DNA of 64,000 bases from Penicillus capitatus (lineage: Eukaryota > Chlorophyta). The notes under the pieces were generated by a model that was not told the origin of the DNA, did no database searches, and worked only from the letters and a program-made list of their open reading frames with translations. Shown here in pieces: positions 8,786-21,214 of this stretch. Position numbers and translations under genes: made by a program. Position 1 is the stretch's first letter, and each line of letters opens with the position of its first letter. The DNA is taken from NCBI GenBank assembly GCA_965649825.1, contig OZ287707.1:496001-560000 (forward strand), written 5' to 3'.

Positions 8786-11635
8786 ATGCATTTTGCTAAG
8801 TTTCTCACGCTTTTGGCCGTTGCCTCGATCGTAGGCCCGTTCCTATCCGAGGCGCGAAGTGCGTGTTCCGACTTTTTGCGAATGCGACGGATCATTTCCC
8901 GCCATTGCAGGCAGTACGAATAGCGACATATCGCATTATTGTAAGAGATCATTGCGAGACAACGACCGCGACGCAGCGCAGCTCTACTGCTCTGCAAGTA
9001 GAGAGGTTTCATTGGTATACGACTCGAGCACGGACGGAAAGGTAATCCATCTATCTCCCTATTCCTCCGACGACACGCATCGCCATTCTCCTGACGCGCA
9101 TAACAAATGGCGATGACAACCGCATCCGCTCGCTTCGAATGTATAGGCGCGGGGAAGAACGACGACATACAGATACGGTGTGGCAAATGGCCGAGAGGCG
9201 TTTCGTGGATTTGCATCCCGACAGGACATTGTCGCCACCGGCATCCTCAACGCCGATGCCGACTCCGTTTGGCACGTCATTCGCGATCCGAGGTGCGATA
9301 TCGGCATCACAATGTTACCGTTGTCCCACATAAAGCCATGGCAGAGTCGCTTTCTCTGTTGCGTTTCGTGAGTTTGCTTTTGAAGTGCGACGAACTGGCC
9401 GCTCGATGACGCAGGTGGTGCTTAACAGCGGGGAGGAGCTTCTGTTCTCCCTTCTCCGCATAGACCACGTAAGACACAAACACCGAGAGTGACTCCGGAA
9501 ACGTCATGTCCTAGGCTCGCCGATACCAACAATACTCGATCTTCGGCCACACGAGAAAGATCTTCAACATCGATGATACCTATGTCAACATCCGTGGCTC
9601 GCAGGTCTTTGTCACAGTGAAAGAAAAAACGGCAACGACGTGCGAGATCGAGATCGGCCTCTCGCTGGCCATCGATCGATCCTCCGAGCGAAACAGGATT
9701 CTATTCTTCTTCGAAGGATTTTTGACCCAGATGGTAAGGTCGATGTCTGATGCCTCGATGTCGGATTTCGGCCGGCGTAGATCGACCACTATCGAATGGC
9801 TTTTGGAGCGGGCGATTGCACGACACAAGGTCACAGAGAGACAATCGGGATTTGCAACAACTTAGCCCATCCAACATTTGGCGCCGCTCGAACTCCCCTC
9901 AGGCGTCTTTCGCGTAACGACCCTTCCTACATCGACGGCAAATCCACACCGGCTGACACGAATTTAAGCCCCCGACGTATCAGCAATATTCTTAGCGACC
10001 AAGGTATGAGATTGAGAGAGCGAGCACATCTCACGCACTCTATTGTATTCAGGCACGGACGCAGACGATGCTGAGAACTCGATGCATGTCACGGATCTCT
10101 TCGTCTTTTTTGGTCAGTTTATCGACCACGATATCGGCATGACGCAAATGGGTTCTTCCTCCCTCGGTAAACAGCCTTTGTTCTCTTTCGGCCACGATAA
10201 ATTCAGAGAAGAATTCGACATCCCTATCCCTCGTAACGATCCGGTCTTCCGCGGTCCTCACCGAAAAGACACCCTCGCATTCCAGCGCAGCATCTACGTC
10301 AAAGTCGACGGTATGGATGTCGAACCGAGAACTCCGCCGAACAGCGCTACGGCCTACCTCGATCTGAGTCAAGCATGACCTTCTTTCTGAACCACTCGGC
10401 AGTTCGTTGAGAATGTGTGAATTAGGTATACAGTGCGGATCGTGTCAGAGCAAAGGCACTGCGTGCTTACACCGGAGGTCGGATGAAAACGAGCGGCGGG
10501 TATCCGGGTTTCTTGCCGTTCAATGGCGACGGTCCAGGCGGCATCGGACTCAACATCGAAAACGCACCGGATGCCGATTCGAGATTCTACGTCGCCGGAG
10601 ACAGCCGAGTGCAAGAGAACGCGTTAATTGCATCTCTCCATGCTTTATGGCTGCGCGAACACAACCACGTGAGCTTCGTCTCATCCCGACGCCTTTGTCG
10701 TCGATCTATCTCTTCAGGTCGCCGCTGAACTGGAAGCCGCGTTTGGCGACGCAGACCTGAACGTGTCGGATGAAGAGCTCTTTCAATACGCCCGCGATAT
10801 CTGCGTGGCAGAGTATCAGAGTATCGTCTTCAACGAGTGGCTAACGATCCTTCTCGGAAAAGGCGTCGTCTCTGCTGAAGCCTACGCGTATGATCCTGAG
10901 CTGTCGAGCAGTCTGGACGTCTTTTTCACCACGGCCTCCTTTCGCTTTGGGCATTCCATGGTCAACAATGTCCTGTGGTTGAAAAACAGCCGAGGATATG
11001 TGTCTAAGAGCAAACTGGAGCAGACCTTCTTCAATCCTTCCGGCGTCAACGCACAGACTTTTGCAGACTATCTGTTCGGTGCTGCAAGCCATGAGGCACG
11101 GGAGATCGATACCAAAGTCGTCGACAGTCTCCGTTCCCAGCTCTTTAGTGGCGACGGCATTCCCACGCACGACCTCGTTTCGCTCAATATCCAGCGCGGC
11201 AGAGATCACGGTCTGCCATCCTACACCGCCGCGAGAGCGGCTTTTGGTCTACCTCCCCTCTATAGCTGTGACCAGATCAGCAGCTCAGAAGAGATCCGTA
11301 AGAAACTCCGAAAGGCATATTATAATGACATCTCCAAGGTGGATGCCTTTATCGGGGGCCTTGCCGAAGACAAACGAAGAGGAAGTCTTCTGGGCGATCT
11401 CTTTCATCGCAGCATATCCGATCAGTTTCGTCGTCTTAGGGATGGAGATCGCTTCTTCTATAAGAGCTCACCTTTTCCATCAGCTCTTTTTACGCTCTAT
11501 CCCCGACTCCATGACATCGCGAACGATCGTGTGACCTTGGCAGATATCCTGCATCGCAATACCGACATCACCGAGAAGGTGTTGGCTGCATATGGCGATG
11601 GTCCCCGTTCGCTATTTCAACTGAAGCATACGTAA
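8786..11635 (+). CDS. Secreted animal-type heme peroxidase with a novel N-terminal domain
   Basis: Nine exons join in phase (8786-8858, 8911-9041, 9147-9292, 9336-9468, 9515-9733, 9781-10003, 10053-10372, 10426-10668, 10718-11635), giving about 801 residues. Residues 1-25 form a signal peptide. Residues about 30-235 are an alpha/beta region containing GILNADADSVWHVIRDP and FVTVKEK, which I compare only loosely to SRPBCC/START folds. From ICNNLAHPTFGAARTPLRRL the rest is a peroxidasin/myeloperoxidase-type domain: FFGQFIDHDIG with the distal histidine near residue 331, ASFRFGHSMV with the proximal histidine near 575, and LNIQRGRDHGLPSY. The family oxidises halides or phenols with hydrogen peroxide. 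Intron 10373-10425 is GC-AG. Splicing rather than separate genes is supported because the 47 bp intron 9734-9780 is the only way to bring ICNNLAHP into frame. Confidence 0.85.
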
Positions 11636-11784
11636 GCATCGAGAGTGTCCGTTTTGTGTACATGACATCGATCGAGAATTTAAAGATTCAAATGTAATTC
11701 CGTTCGCATCCATTAAAGCAGCTCAACGAGATGCAACATGCTCAGACGAGGGAAAGAACGTCACACACACAAACCAATGCACAC

Positions 11785-12455
<671 letters not shown>

Positions 12456-12545
12456 TCTGAACGAGCTTTGCGGTGACTGAGCGACAAGCGCAGAAGGGAA
12501 GAATGGCGTTCATTAGAAGCGATCGGCCATTTCGTGGTAGCTTCA

Positions 12546-15500
12546 ATGTCGCTATCGTCACAAGATAACGGCACGACGTTGGACGATGAAGTGACAGATG
12601 CAGGTCTAAAAGAGTGAGCTAAGAGTGAGAATGCAATGCAGGAATGTCCATTTGAAGTGCAATGGCATCCTTTGGTCGTGGTCCCGTGTTTTCGTGAGAA
12701 TGAAGGACGAGAGATTCTGCAGGCAATACAGTCAAAGGATGTGGCACATGTACTCGCGCGTCACGCATGGATGCCGGATGAAGCACCTGACGAAACGGCA
12801 AATGATCATCTCAATATTGCCTCAGCAGTCATCCAGAAGATCGATGACGCACAGAAGACACTAAAAGAATCCGCATGGAAACATGAGCTCCAGCAACGAC
12901 GAGAGAGAATCGAGACAGCCAAGGCGCATCACACTGCTGTCAAAGAACAGATGGAAGGGCAATCAGATCAGGTATGGGATCAAAAGGATCAACGTTATGA
13001 CAAGCGTGCATCGCACAGGACGAAGTCGACTGTATTGAAAAGATGAAGACGGCTGAAGAACAGCTAAGAGAGGCGGAGGGTTCACTGTTGCATCCCTTTC
13101 GAGAATTCTGTCTGATATGTCTGGAAGAGGCAGATGTCGAGATGGACCTTTTCGTTCAAATGATCTATCACGGTTTTCAAATTGCTGCTGTCTTTTCTAT
13201 CGACATCGACGAGGCAGTAGAAGGAGAAGAAAGTGAGTTGTCGGCACCATCCTTTTCTATTAGACATTTCTGCCTGTAGCTACCACGAAGCTGCCGTCCT
13301 TTGCTGACCTAGAGACAAGACTGCAGGAGGGCACACATTTGAGAAGGACGCTCTTTTGTTCTGTCAAGACCTCTTCTGAGGGGGACACTCTTTTCCAGAG
13401 TGTTGTACAACAGCTTCAAAGAATCAAAGAAGCGCACGATGCCTATGATAATTTTCTTCGCAATTCTCGCATCTATTCCTTGCTGGACGTGGTGGATATC
13501 GAAATGCACCGGTATCATTATCTGATGGATCAAGTGCAAGAAGAAGAGAGCACAGCGCCTGTTATCCTGAACGCTATGATAGATCAGGTGTGTCTTCTTT
13601 CTCTGTCTGAAAGCGTATTCCCCTGTAAAGCAGATTTCCTATATGGAAGATTCGATGGATGGAGAGAGAAACGAAGCCTACAGAAATCGAGCCTCGCAGT
13701 TGATCTGTGAAGAAATCGAGGAAACGTGTTGCAGGAACGCCTCTGCCCAACACACGCATTTGCATGATGATCCTCTCCTTGTCCACCATGTATTATAACA
13801 CCATCCGTGCTGCACGATGCTATGGCGTTTTAGGGGAATGCATACAGGATAGCTGAATACGGTCTGTTGACCTCGAACACGTGGTATCCATCCACGAAAA
13901 GAACAGGGAGTTTCGTGAGTTGGAGGTCCAGATGTCAGTCTTCGAGCGATGCACTTCGTGAACTGGATGATTGCCATGCAGAAGGGCACATGTTGCAACT
14001 TCTCTATGAGGACATCGTGGGAGGGGACACAGATGCGGTCTGCCCCAATAAGACGCCTCGATGCGATATTATGGAGAAACACGGTGCCGATGCCGTACGA
14101 CAAACGCCTGTCGAATTCGATGCCGTGCTGAGAGAGATCTGGAGCAAACTGCCAAAGGAGCTCCAAAATGAACATGCAGCTCACGTCAAACAACGAAAGC
14201 ACGTCGAGTTTCTCACTCCATCAGTCCTTCATCAAGTTACATCGCAGCATCTGCTGCTCTTCGACACATTCCATGCAGGCACTCGCGAAACTGGAAGTAT
14301 CTGGGATGCAGCGACTCCTTGTTTCGCTGGACGATACGGATACTCGTGCACTGATATACTATCATGACACAAAAGAAAACCAGAGCAGTAGCGCAACAGG
14401 AAACATACAGACGGTTCCTTCCCTGCAGGCTTTCTGGAAACTCAAATGCGAAGATCGACTTGAAGACTTGCAACTTGCAAGACCTTATTATGATATGGGT
14501 CACCGGCAAGACATCCCTCTATGCAACTGTCGATACGAAATCCTGCCAAACGACATCATCATCAAATCCTCTGCGAAATCGTTTGTCATGAGCAAGGTAG
14601 TGGCATCGCCGATGAGAGTCTGAAAGATGACAGACAGTGTTTGCAGGGAGACTGTTGTTTGTGCTTTAATGGTAGGGGTGGAAAGCACAACGGAAGAGTA
14701 ACCTTAACATATGGCAATAGAGTTGTGATCACTTTGACATTGACAACAGCCAGCGATGGCAGATTACTGCAAGAGGTTGTGTTTGTACGTGCAGATGGCA
14801 CGATATTCTCCCTGAACAGCGATGGCCGCCTCAAAATCCAGAAGCCCATCCCGAGAAGCCACTGTTCACATCAACCTGCCGCTAATCTCGTAAACAAGTC
14901 CAGGCGAATCTACCGTTGTGATGTGACATACTGTGAAGGACCCGACTCGGCTGGCAAGCGGATACGAAATCCATCCCAATGGAAACATGATCCTCAGTCT
15001 CTGTAACGGAATGACGACGGCTTTGACAAGAGAGGGAAACTATTATGAACTGACAGATACAGAGGCAGCTTCCAAGTGGACCGTGAGCTGCAAAGATGGC
15101 AACAAGTATCTTACGCCATCGTGACAAGACCTTTTGCATCTTTCTTGAACAGATTCGTCAGGAAGATGGATTCAGAAAGCCATGAACACACAGATTTTCA
15201 GATCGACGTCGATGACAAGCGAAGTGAGATGGACGAAGCCTCCGAAGCTTCCTGCAGGGAGAATGGAGATGCAGAAGAGCGTGCGATTTGGATGTACCTT
15301 CAAACAATACCCACAGTGCAATCTCATTGGCCTCGACAAGACATCAAATGCTTGACCATCCGTGAAGACCTGCTGATGCTTCAGGAATTCCATGATGGAA
15401 CCTACTCGTATACATTGCCGAATGAAACGTGTATCGTGCACAGTGGAGGGAACTGGTCTGTGTCGTTTGAAGAAGCATTACCGTCCATTCAGGGCTCTGA

Positions 15501-17371
15501 TAAAGAGATGCAGCTTTCGCCATGCCCAGGCAAGATTTTTCACGAGATCGAGATCATGACGATTCCTTGTTATTCAGGGTTCTCGCTAAAATGGATGGGA
15601 GTGAGCGGGACAATTTCCGTTGAACTTCCAGAAAGCGAAATCGTGACAGCAAAGGAAGGAATTGTCGTCGCAGACATCTGTCATCACCGTGCATCATCGG
15701 ATACCTCCAGAGCGGAAGCCAGACAACAGGTTTTCGATCACCTTTCGGCGCTCAGTAGTCAAGCAGAACAACCGAGACCTGATCTCGAGGCAGACAACGC
15801 TGACGAAAAAGAGATCTCTGTGGAATGTGAGGCACAGCCACTCAGCACAGACACAGATGCAACATCCTTGTCCATTTCCGAAGAGAAAACTCGACAGAGC
15901 ATAGGATGGGACTCAGTAGAAGAGCGAGACGTTTCTGTGTTTGGAGATGGATTGGTTGCCTTCGATTTGAAGCGTGGCCGATGCGTTCGGATACACGAAG
16001 GAGAAGTCTGTCACTATGGCGACGCCTCATCAGATGTCGTCGGCAGCACACATTACGATCCGCAATGGATAAACCTTCAAATCTTTCTGCTGTTTCCGAA
16101 TGGACATGCTTTCCGTGTATTGAGTTATAAAGAAGGCCATTCCACTCTGGTGGAGCAGGTGCACTGCCACGGACAGACAAAACTTGAGACAACAGATGTT
16201 TCTGGCTGGTATATGGACAGCATCTTCTTACCGTTTGGATCGAAACGACACATCCTCCTTTCATCACCGGAGCCGCAATCAGAGAACAAGCTGGATGCCG
16301 AAGATGTGTCATCGGTGGCAATTCCAGATGTCTTACCATCTCTAAAACGCCCTTCTGTCTACAAACTGTCTCCCGATGCTATTCAATCATCGTTTGTCTT
16401 TCCTCGGACTCGTGAAGAGCGCGGCATTCCGGTGATGATCTTCAGAGAAATCATCGAGGCCGTACCCAATCGACAACTCACATCAAAGACGAATCAATCG
16501 CAAGAGGTGCTCTTTATGGGAACATCTCTTTCCACCAATACAGATCCTACAGGACACAGAACTAAAGAAGGAGCCCCTCAGCCGTTTCCAAGAAAACTTG
16601 GAGACGAAGCGAAGGAAGGAAGAAGAAGAGCGGGAGAAACGAAGGCGAGAGGAAGAGAGAAGACAGCAAGAAGCAAAACGACGTGCCTCAAAGCAAAAGA
16701 AGCCATGGCCAGATCGAAAAGACCGCTTTGATAATTGTCCCAAAATACCAACAGCCGAGTCCCTTCTGCCCTTCTTCGCGACCAAGGAAGGGATTCTGGC
16801 GCTGGAGGCCATGGCATCCGAAAAGACCAACGAGAGACCATCTCCGAACAGATGTATCACAAAAGCCAGCTCCGCAGGAAAAGAGCTGATTCCTGGCGTC
16901 TACGTCACATCGAGCGATCCGATGACAGCTGAACCGATCGCCACACACAAGAAGAAGACAGAAAATTTGAAGAAGGCTATGAGCTGCGATGTTGAGACTA
17001 TTGGAAAAGACTTTCGCTACTTTGATACATCCAAAGCGCATTCTGGAATGTCTTGCCGAATGAACACACTCGCATTGCATCCTCCACATCTTCACTTTGG
17101 AGCAGTGCCGATCGGGCAGAGCATGTCCAAAAGCTTTATTCTGAGCAACATGTCTACAAAACCGGCTCGATTTCTCATTCATTCCGAGAACGCATGTCTC
17201 AAGGCGGACCACAAACCGGGTCCACTTCTTCCTGGATTGAGCCGTCGGATCTATGTTACTTTTGAAGCCCAACTGTGTCAACCTTTCGTTGGCGAACTGA
17301 CTATTCGTACAGAAGAGAGTTCCTTGCAACTCACGTGCTCCGCAAAGACCGTTAAATGCACTCAAGTGTAA
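12546..17371 (+). CDS. SPAG17: Axonemal central-pair protein, SPAG17/PF6-like
   Basis: SPAG17/PF6 is a scaffold of the C1a projection of the flagellar central apparatus. The gene runs from an ATG at 12546 (first intron about 12580-12632) to a TAA at 17369-17371. It contains N-terminal helical segments, then several beta repeats of the kind that recur in this family: a toxin-unrelated G..V.LTYGNRVVITL with EVVFVRADGTIFSLNSDG near 14700-14840, GYEIHPNGNMILSLCNG near 14960, and MEEF-like strands further on. A Glu/Arg-rich helix (16600-16690) precedes KIPTAESLLPFFATKEGI and a final MSP/ASH-like domain, LHPPHLHFGAVPIGQS near 17080. Intron 16507-16543 is only 37 bp. Internal junctions between 12.9 and 15.1 kb are approximate. 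Its stop overlaps the convergent S4 gene. Confidence 0.8.
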
Positions 17372-18462
17372 CGTATTAAGTGGACGGCAAATCTCATTTT
17401 CTGCGTTGTTTTTACTGATTTGACTTCTGCTCTTCCCTTCCCCTTGCAAGAAATGGTGTCTCCCGCAGCCACAAACACATTCGTCTTCTTGACAGTATCC
17501 CAGTTCAGTTGAATATCTCCCGCTTTGATTCGTTCAGCCATCTTTTCGCGGGCCATGCCGAACGCAGCAGATGCGACGGCATCCAATCGCATGGATGGCT
17601 CGACGGTGTGAATCTCTCGCACTCTTGCCGGAGGCACTTTCATCTCCTCAAATGAGATTTTCTTGGCCTTTACAGGAACCGATCGAACCTGGATCAGAAT
17701 CCTTAATTCAATGACAAACAACATAGGTCACGTTACGGCTTCTAGCTTTCGTTCCAACAGGATAGCCGTCTCTGGCGATGTGAAGGTCAGACATCCAGTG
17801 TCCTTTTCGACAACAATGTCGCCCACATCTTCACTTTTCAATCCAATGCCACTGATGGCACCGAGAAAATCTGAATGATCCGCCTTCACCAGAAGGAAAT
17901 TCCCCGATACCTAGAAACCTCGTCATGGTCTGGAGTGTGAATGGAATGGCTGAAGTGACTTGGACGGGAACAATTTCTGCGATATTCTGCAGATCGTCCT
18001 TGTGGGTTTCGAGGAGTTCGTCCCTCATGATCAGAACTCTGCAGCGTTCGGCATGGGGATATCCTCCGAATGCCACGGCAGACACTTCTGATAGCAATGC
18101 TACTTCATTGACGACGGCTTGGACACCCAAAGGAGATAGGAACTTGGTTCGCGTGACCATCCATGTGTCCCGTGCCCGATCAGCCTAAACATCCACCCAT
18201 CCAGACAGACACAAAGACAACACGCTCATCGACAGTCCAATACCAACTTCAGCGCCCGTTTCACGACATCTGCATCCACACGCGTGATGTGTCCTAGTCC
18301 ATGAACGCGTGCCGTCAAGGATCTCCCTTTTCCACAGAAGCTCTTGCTTGGGGTCGGATGACTGCTGTGTATGGCAAAGACATTGAAGGCATGACGACGA
18401 AGAGAGTGTGTGAATAGAGTGTGAGCGTAGTAATGAGAACCACGGAGCAAGGGAGACGACAT
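17362..18462 (-). CDS. S4 RNA-binding domain protein, YlmH/PSII-S4 type, probably organellar
   Basis: Exons 18244-18462, 17966-18184, 17737-17910 and 17362-17688 join in phase to give 312 residues. The N-terminal 50 residues are Ser/His/Arg rich and lack acids, like an organellar targeting peptide. Then come KFLSPLGVQAVV, AFGGYPHAERCRV and HSDFLGAISGIGLKSEDVGDI, the YlmH signature, and the S4 domain from RLDAVASAAFGMAREKM to GDIQLNW, ending with RFAVHLIRYT. In plants and cyanobacteria this family is associated with photosystem II; in bacteria YlmH helps rescue ribosomes with peptidyl-tRNA. Plastid location is inferred. The 3' end overlaps the SPAG17 stop by ten bases. Confidence 0.85.
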
Positions 18463-18488
18463 GAAGAAGGAACAAAGGGGCAAAACGC

Positions 18489-18568
18489 TGTCGCGAGTGG
18501 GATTCGAACCCACGCCCCGAAGGATGCGGACCTTAACCGCACGCCTTAGACCGCTCGGCCATCGCGAC
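18489..18568 (-). tRNA. tRNA-Leu (anticodon AAG)
   Basis: Read on the minus strand, the seven-base acceptor stem GTCGCGA pairs with TCGCGAC, followed by discriminator A at 18489. The D arm contains GGCCGAGCGGTCTAAGGC, the anticodon stem TGCGG/CCGCA encloses a TTAAGGT loop with anticodon AAG, a short variable hairpin (CCTTCGGG) marks a class II tRNA, and the T arm is GTGGG/CCCAC with TTCGAAT. No intron and no encoded CCA are seen. A TTTT run at 18482-18485 would end Pol III transcription. Its 3' end is 26 bp upstream of the S4-gene ATG on the same strand. Confidence 0.95.
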
Positions 18569-18810
18569 ATGACAAAAACGTCGATATGGACACGCTATCA
18601 TTCACCACATCTAATACCGATGGATCATCCTTCCGTCCAGCTCCACGACCACCACGACCTCAATTTACCATGTCAAAAACTGAAAAGATGCATCGAGCAA
18701 TGAAAATCTACAGACAGTAGAGACTCGATGAATACGGCATTGGTGTTGTTACACATGGTGCTTTGTCGACAGCACGCCGTCGATGTTGTTCTTTCTCACA
18801 AAGATCGATG

Positions 18811-19056
18811 TGCACAAAGATTTTGTTGTTGGGTGACGGCGCTGGGCAGAGAGATTTGGATGCTGTCCCAGAAATACGGACATACAGATACGGTGGCTTC
18901 TCTGTAGATAACGCGGTTCAGATACCAGAAGGTCTTCATCGACGACATCAGGGATCTATTTTGCCTTACCCGTCATATTTCACCACCATCGCCGGTTTGG
19001 ATCGTGTGAACGCTAATCGTCGCCGACTCGGTGGAGTCAAGCTTCTGCGTCCCTGA
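18811..19056 (+). CDS. Possible small protein, unknown
   Basis: An 81-residue frame from the ATG at 18811 to a TGA at 19054-19056 has balanced composition and gene-like codon use (KILLLGDGAGQRDLDAVPEI near its start, then RTYRYGGFSVDNAVQIPEGL). No domain is recognised. The minus strand is closed here, which makes the plus frame the better candidate. Upstream exons are possible because the frame stays open upstream of this ATG to about 18763. I rate this a hypothesis. Confidence 0.35.
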   Translation, partial: CTKILLLGDGAGQRDLDAVPEIRTYRYGGFSVDNAVQIPEGLHRRHQGSILPYPSYFTTIAGLDRVNANRRRLGGVKLLRP

Positions 19057-19682
19057 CATGTGACATCATGTACTCCACGCGCCTGTCGGTTCCTTTTCGG
19101 CGAAGCATCTATTTTCAGAAGAGGCGTCGTTTCTTGGCTTGAATCAAGGACTCAATTGTCCTGTGATGGTTGCATAACAACCGTATCTCGTCAGCGACAA
19201 CTAAGCACATCCTATCCGTTCACCGCTGCCAATTCCTAGGCATCATTGCACGTATGGTCTCACAGCAAAGTGTCCTACCTTGTGATAGCAATCGATTGTG
19301 TCCTGCACATCTCCCGCATCGTGATTCGAACGGCCAGCAAATGACACATTTTGGCCGCATTCACTTCACTGCCGCGCATCTAACGAGACTCCGAATTTTG
19401 CCTCCGCCTATGCAGCCCATCGCCCATCAAGTGCGTCGCAATTTTTCACCCCTCTCCTTCATCGCTCCACAGTCCCCAGATTCAAGATTCCGTCAACAAC
19501 AGCGACATGGGCCTCGTCTTCGCTTTCACTTGCGCGATGAGACCCGTCTAGCACTTGCGGCTTGTCACCCTTTGCCGGTTTTCGATCGACTGTCGCCATT
19601 CATTACAGCAGAACAAGTATTGCCCTTCTATGCTTGCCTAGTCAACGTTGATGTATGTGTTGACCCCTTAGCTAGCAGATAT
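19057..19682. other. Unassigned 0.6 kb
   Basis: A 172-codon plus-strand ORF (19170-19688) spans this stretch, but its composition (His, Arg, Pro and Ser heavy) and lack of any motif do not suggest a real protein. Nothing else is supported here; it probably holds the 3' flank of the minus-strand gene ending at 19683. Confidence 0.3.
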
Positions 19683-20257
19683 TTATAGAAACTTCACGTC
19701 CACCGATGTCTCTGAACTGTTGCCGCTTCGGTCGACAACGACACAGACACACGTCTCTTCGTTATGGGACACAGAAGACGTAGTTTCGTCACTGACGTCA
19801 GGCGACCAACGAAAGACGTCGCGTGTCACCGACACAAAGAAAGTAAGAAACAGTGCGATCGAGTCATCATTACGGTCATCTCTGTGCAGTGTGTGCAGTA
19901 TCCTGCCTTTGCATTAGGTTTGCAGAAGAACGAAGAATTGTTAAATGCCCTGCCTGTATCACGAGTATCCCGCAATGGAACGTCATCTCTGCTTTCTTCA
20001 TCTGGCAAGACTTCTTCAAGATGGAAAGTTTTTCGAAGATTTCTTTGTATGAGCGCTCCCAGCAAACAGGCAGCGTCGTCGATTCGTCGAAGCGGCACGG
20101 CGATGCGATCTTCGTCACTCATGGCGTCGTCACCTGGCACAAAATACTCCGCACTGGATATGCAGTCGGAAAACTATGAAGGATGGATTTCGAGTGCACA
20201 GGAAGATGCGCATGTCGGCCTAACCTGTACACATTCCGCGGATTTATCCATTGGCAT
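19683..20257 (-). CDS. Hypothetical acidic protein, three exons
   Basis: Reading the minus strand, ATG at 20255-20257 starts MPMDKSAECVQ, a 49 bp intron (GTTAGG...CATAG) joins FSDCISSAEYFVPGDDAMSD in phase, and the frame runs through ALIQRNLRKTFHLEEVLPDE. A second intron of about 37 bp (GTGACA...CGTCAG) then joins DETTSSVSHNEETCVCVVVD and ends at a TAA at 19683-19685. The opposite strand carries a Ser-rich open frame that looks like the antisense shadow of this charged protein. No family is recognised and both introns are inferred from phase only. Confidence 0.45.
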
Positions 20258-20592
20258 TTCTTTTCAAGAGCCGTCTCACAAAAGCTCAGGATCAAGCAGT
20301 AGCAGTCATTGCTTATCTTTTGTTTCCGCGCCTTCTTCTCATGAGTTAAAGTTAGAGAGAGCAGTATCGATGCAATATCGATCTATTCGTAATTGATGAT
20401 GATGATCTGTTATCTGATTTCCAGTTGCCACCCCTGTCGTTTTCCGTCAAGTTTTGCTGTCGATGGCCCCTTCTTCTCTAAGGACGATAATAAAGGCACT
20501 CATTCCAGATAATAAGGCTCTCCCTTTTTGAACAATCCAAACCACAACAGATAATTCGCTAATTCGGCATTTACGCAGAATTCGTGAATCGT
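20258..20592. other. Unassigned 0.33 kb
   Basis: AT-richer spacer between two hypothetical minus-strand genes. It is the 3' flank of the gene ending near 20593 and the 5' flank of the one starting at 20257. I see no gene, RNA or repeat in it. Confidence 0.3.
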
Positions 20593-21205
20593 TCACTGCA
20601 ACGCTCGGGTTAGCAAGACCAGTATGGCCCTGATGAAGGGGGAATTGACTGTGTGCTGATCATTATTTGATGAAATCGTCCAATTCCAGATAAACGGATC
20701 GATTTCTGATGCTTTGATTCTCAGTGGTCGAATCTTCCGATTCTCATCTTTGATGTTTCCCTCTTTAAATGTTAGCTGGTTGTATGCTTTGCGCGTTTGA
20801 GGCTTTCTCCATGTCATATGATACCTGTCAATGACAAGCTGAATGGAACAAGCTGACAAGACACATGACCGCGTTTACTTTGTATGCTGTGTTTGAAGAA
20901 ACAGTAACCTCAAATGCATGTATTTGATGACGTTGTCACGTCCTTACCGTCAGCTCCTACTTTCCTTCTAACCACACAACATACTCCTTAAATCTGATGT
21001 TCGCTTCTCAAAAATCGGGTGGGATTTATGATTTTCTGCTCTTATCGAACTCTTGAGAAGACAAATGGACGATGATTTGAACGCATTCCGTCGTCCATTG
21101 CCAAAACTCGTTGTCATTGTCGTCGCGATCCAGACATCGAACAGATTGAATGGACGTCTTTTCACTGTGCCGTGAGAAGACGTCGCTCTCACAGAGGTAA
21201 TTCAT
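20593..21205 (-). CDS. Hypothetical protein, at least two exons
   Basis: On the minus strand an ATG at 21203-21205 opens an exon beginning MNYLCESDVFSRHSEKTS and continuing through DRDDNDNEFWQWTTECVQII, which has strong coding character, to a stop at about 21025. A second open stretch, 20593-20859, starting MTWRKPQTRKAYNQLTFKEG and containing PFIWNWTISSN, is preceded by a good acceptor (TTGACAG) and may be its downstream exon, but I could not fix the junction. No family is recognised. The start codon lies 9 bp from that of the divergent membrane protein gene at 21215. Confidence 0.4.
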
Positions 21206-21214
21206 TTGTTCTTC

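Noticed and set aside
9515-9865. Separate 277-residue secreted START-like gene ending at the TAG at 9863
   Set aside because: The TAG frame reads through a consensus 47 bp intron. Splicing it restores the conserved peroxidase segment ICNNLAHP in frame, which a separate gene would leave without a start.
19170-19688. 172-codon plus-strand ORF
   Set aside because: No motif, odd composition and no compatible exons on either side; its end lies opposite the last exon of a better minus-strand candidate.
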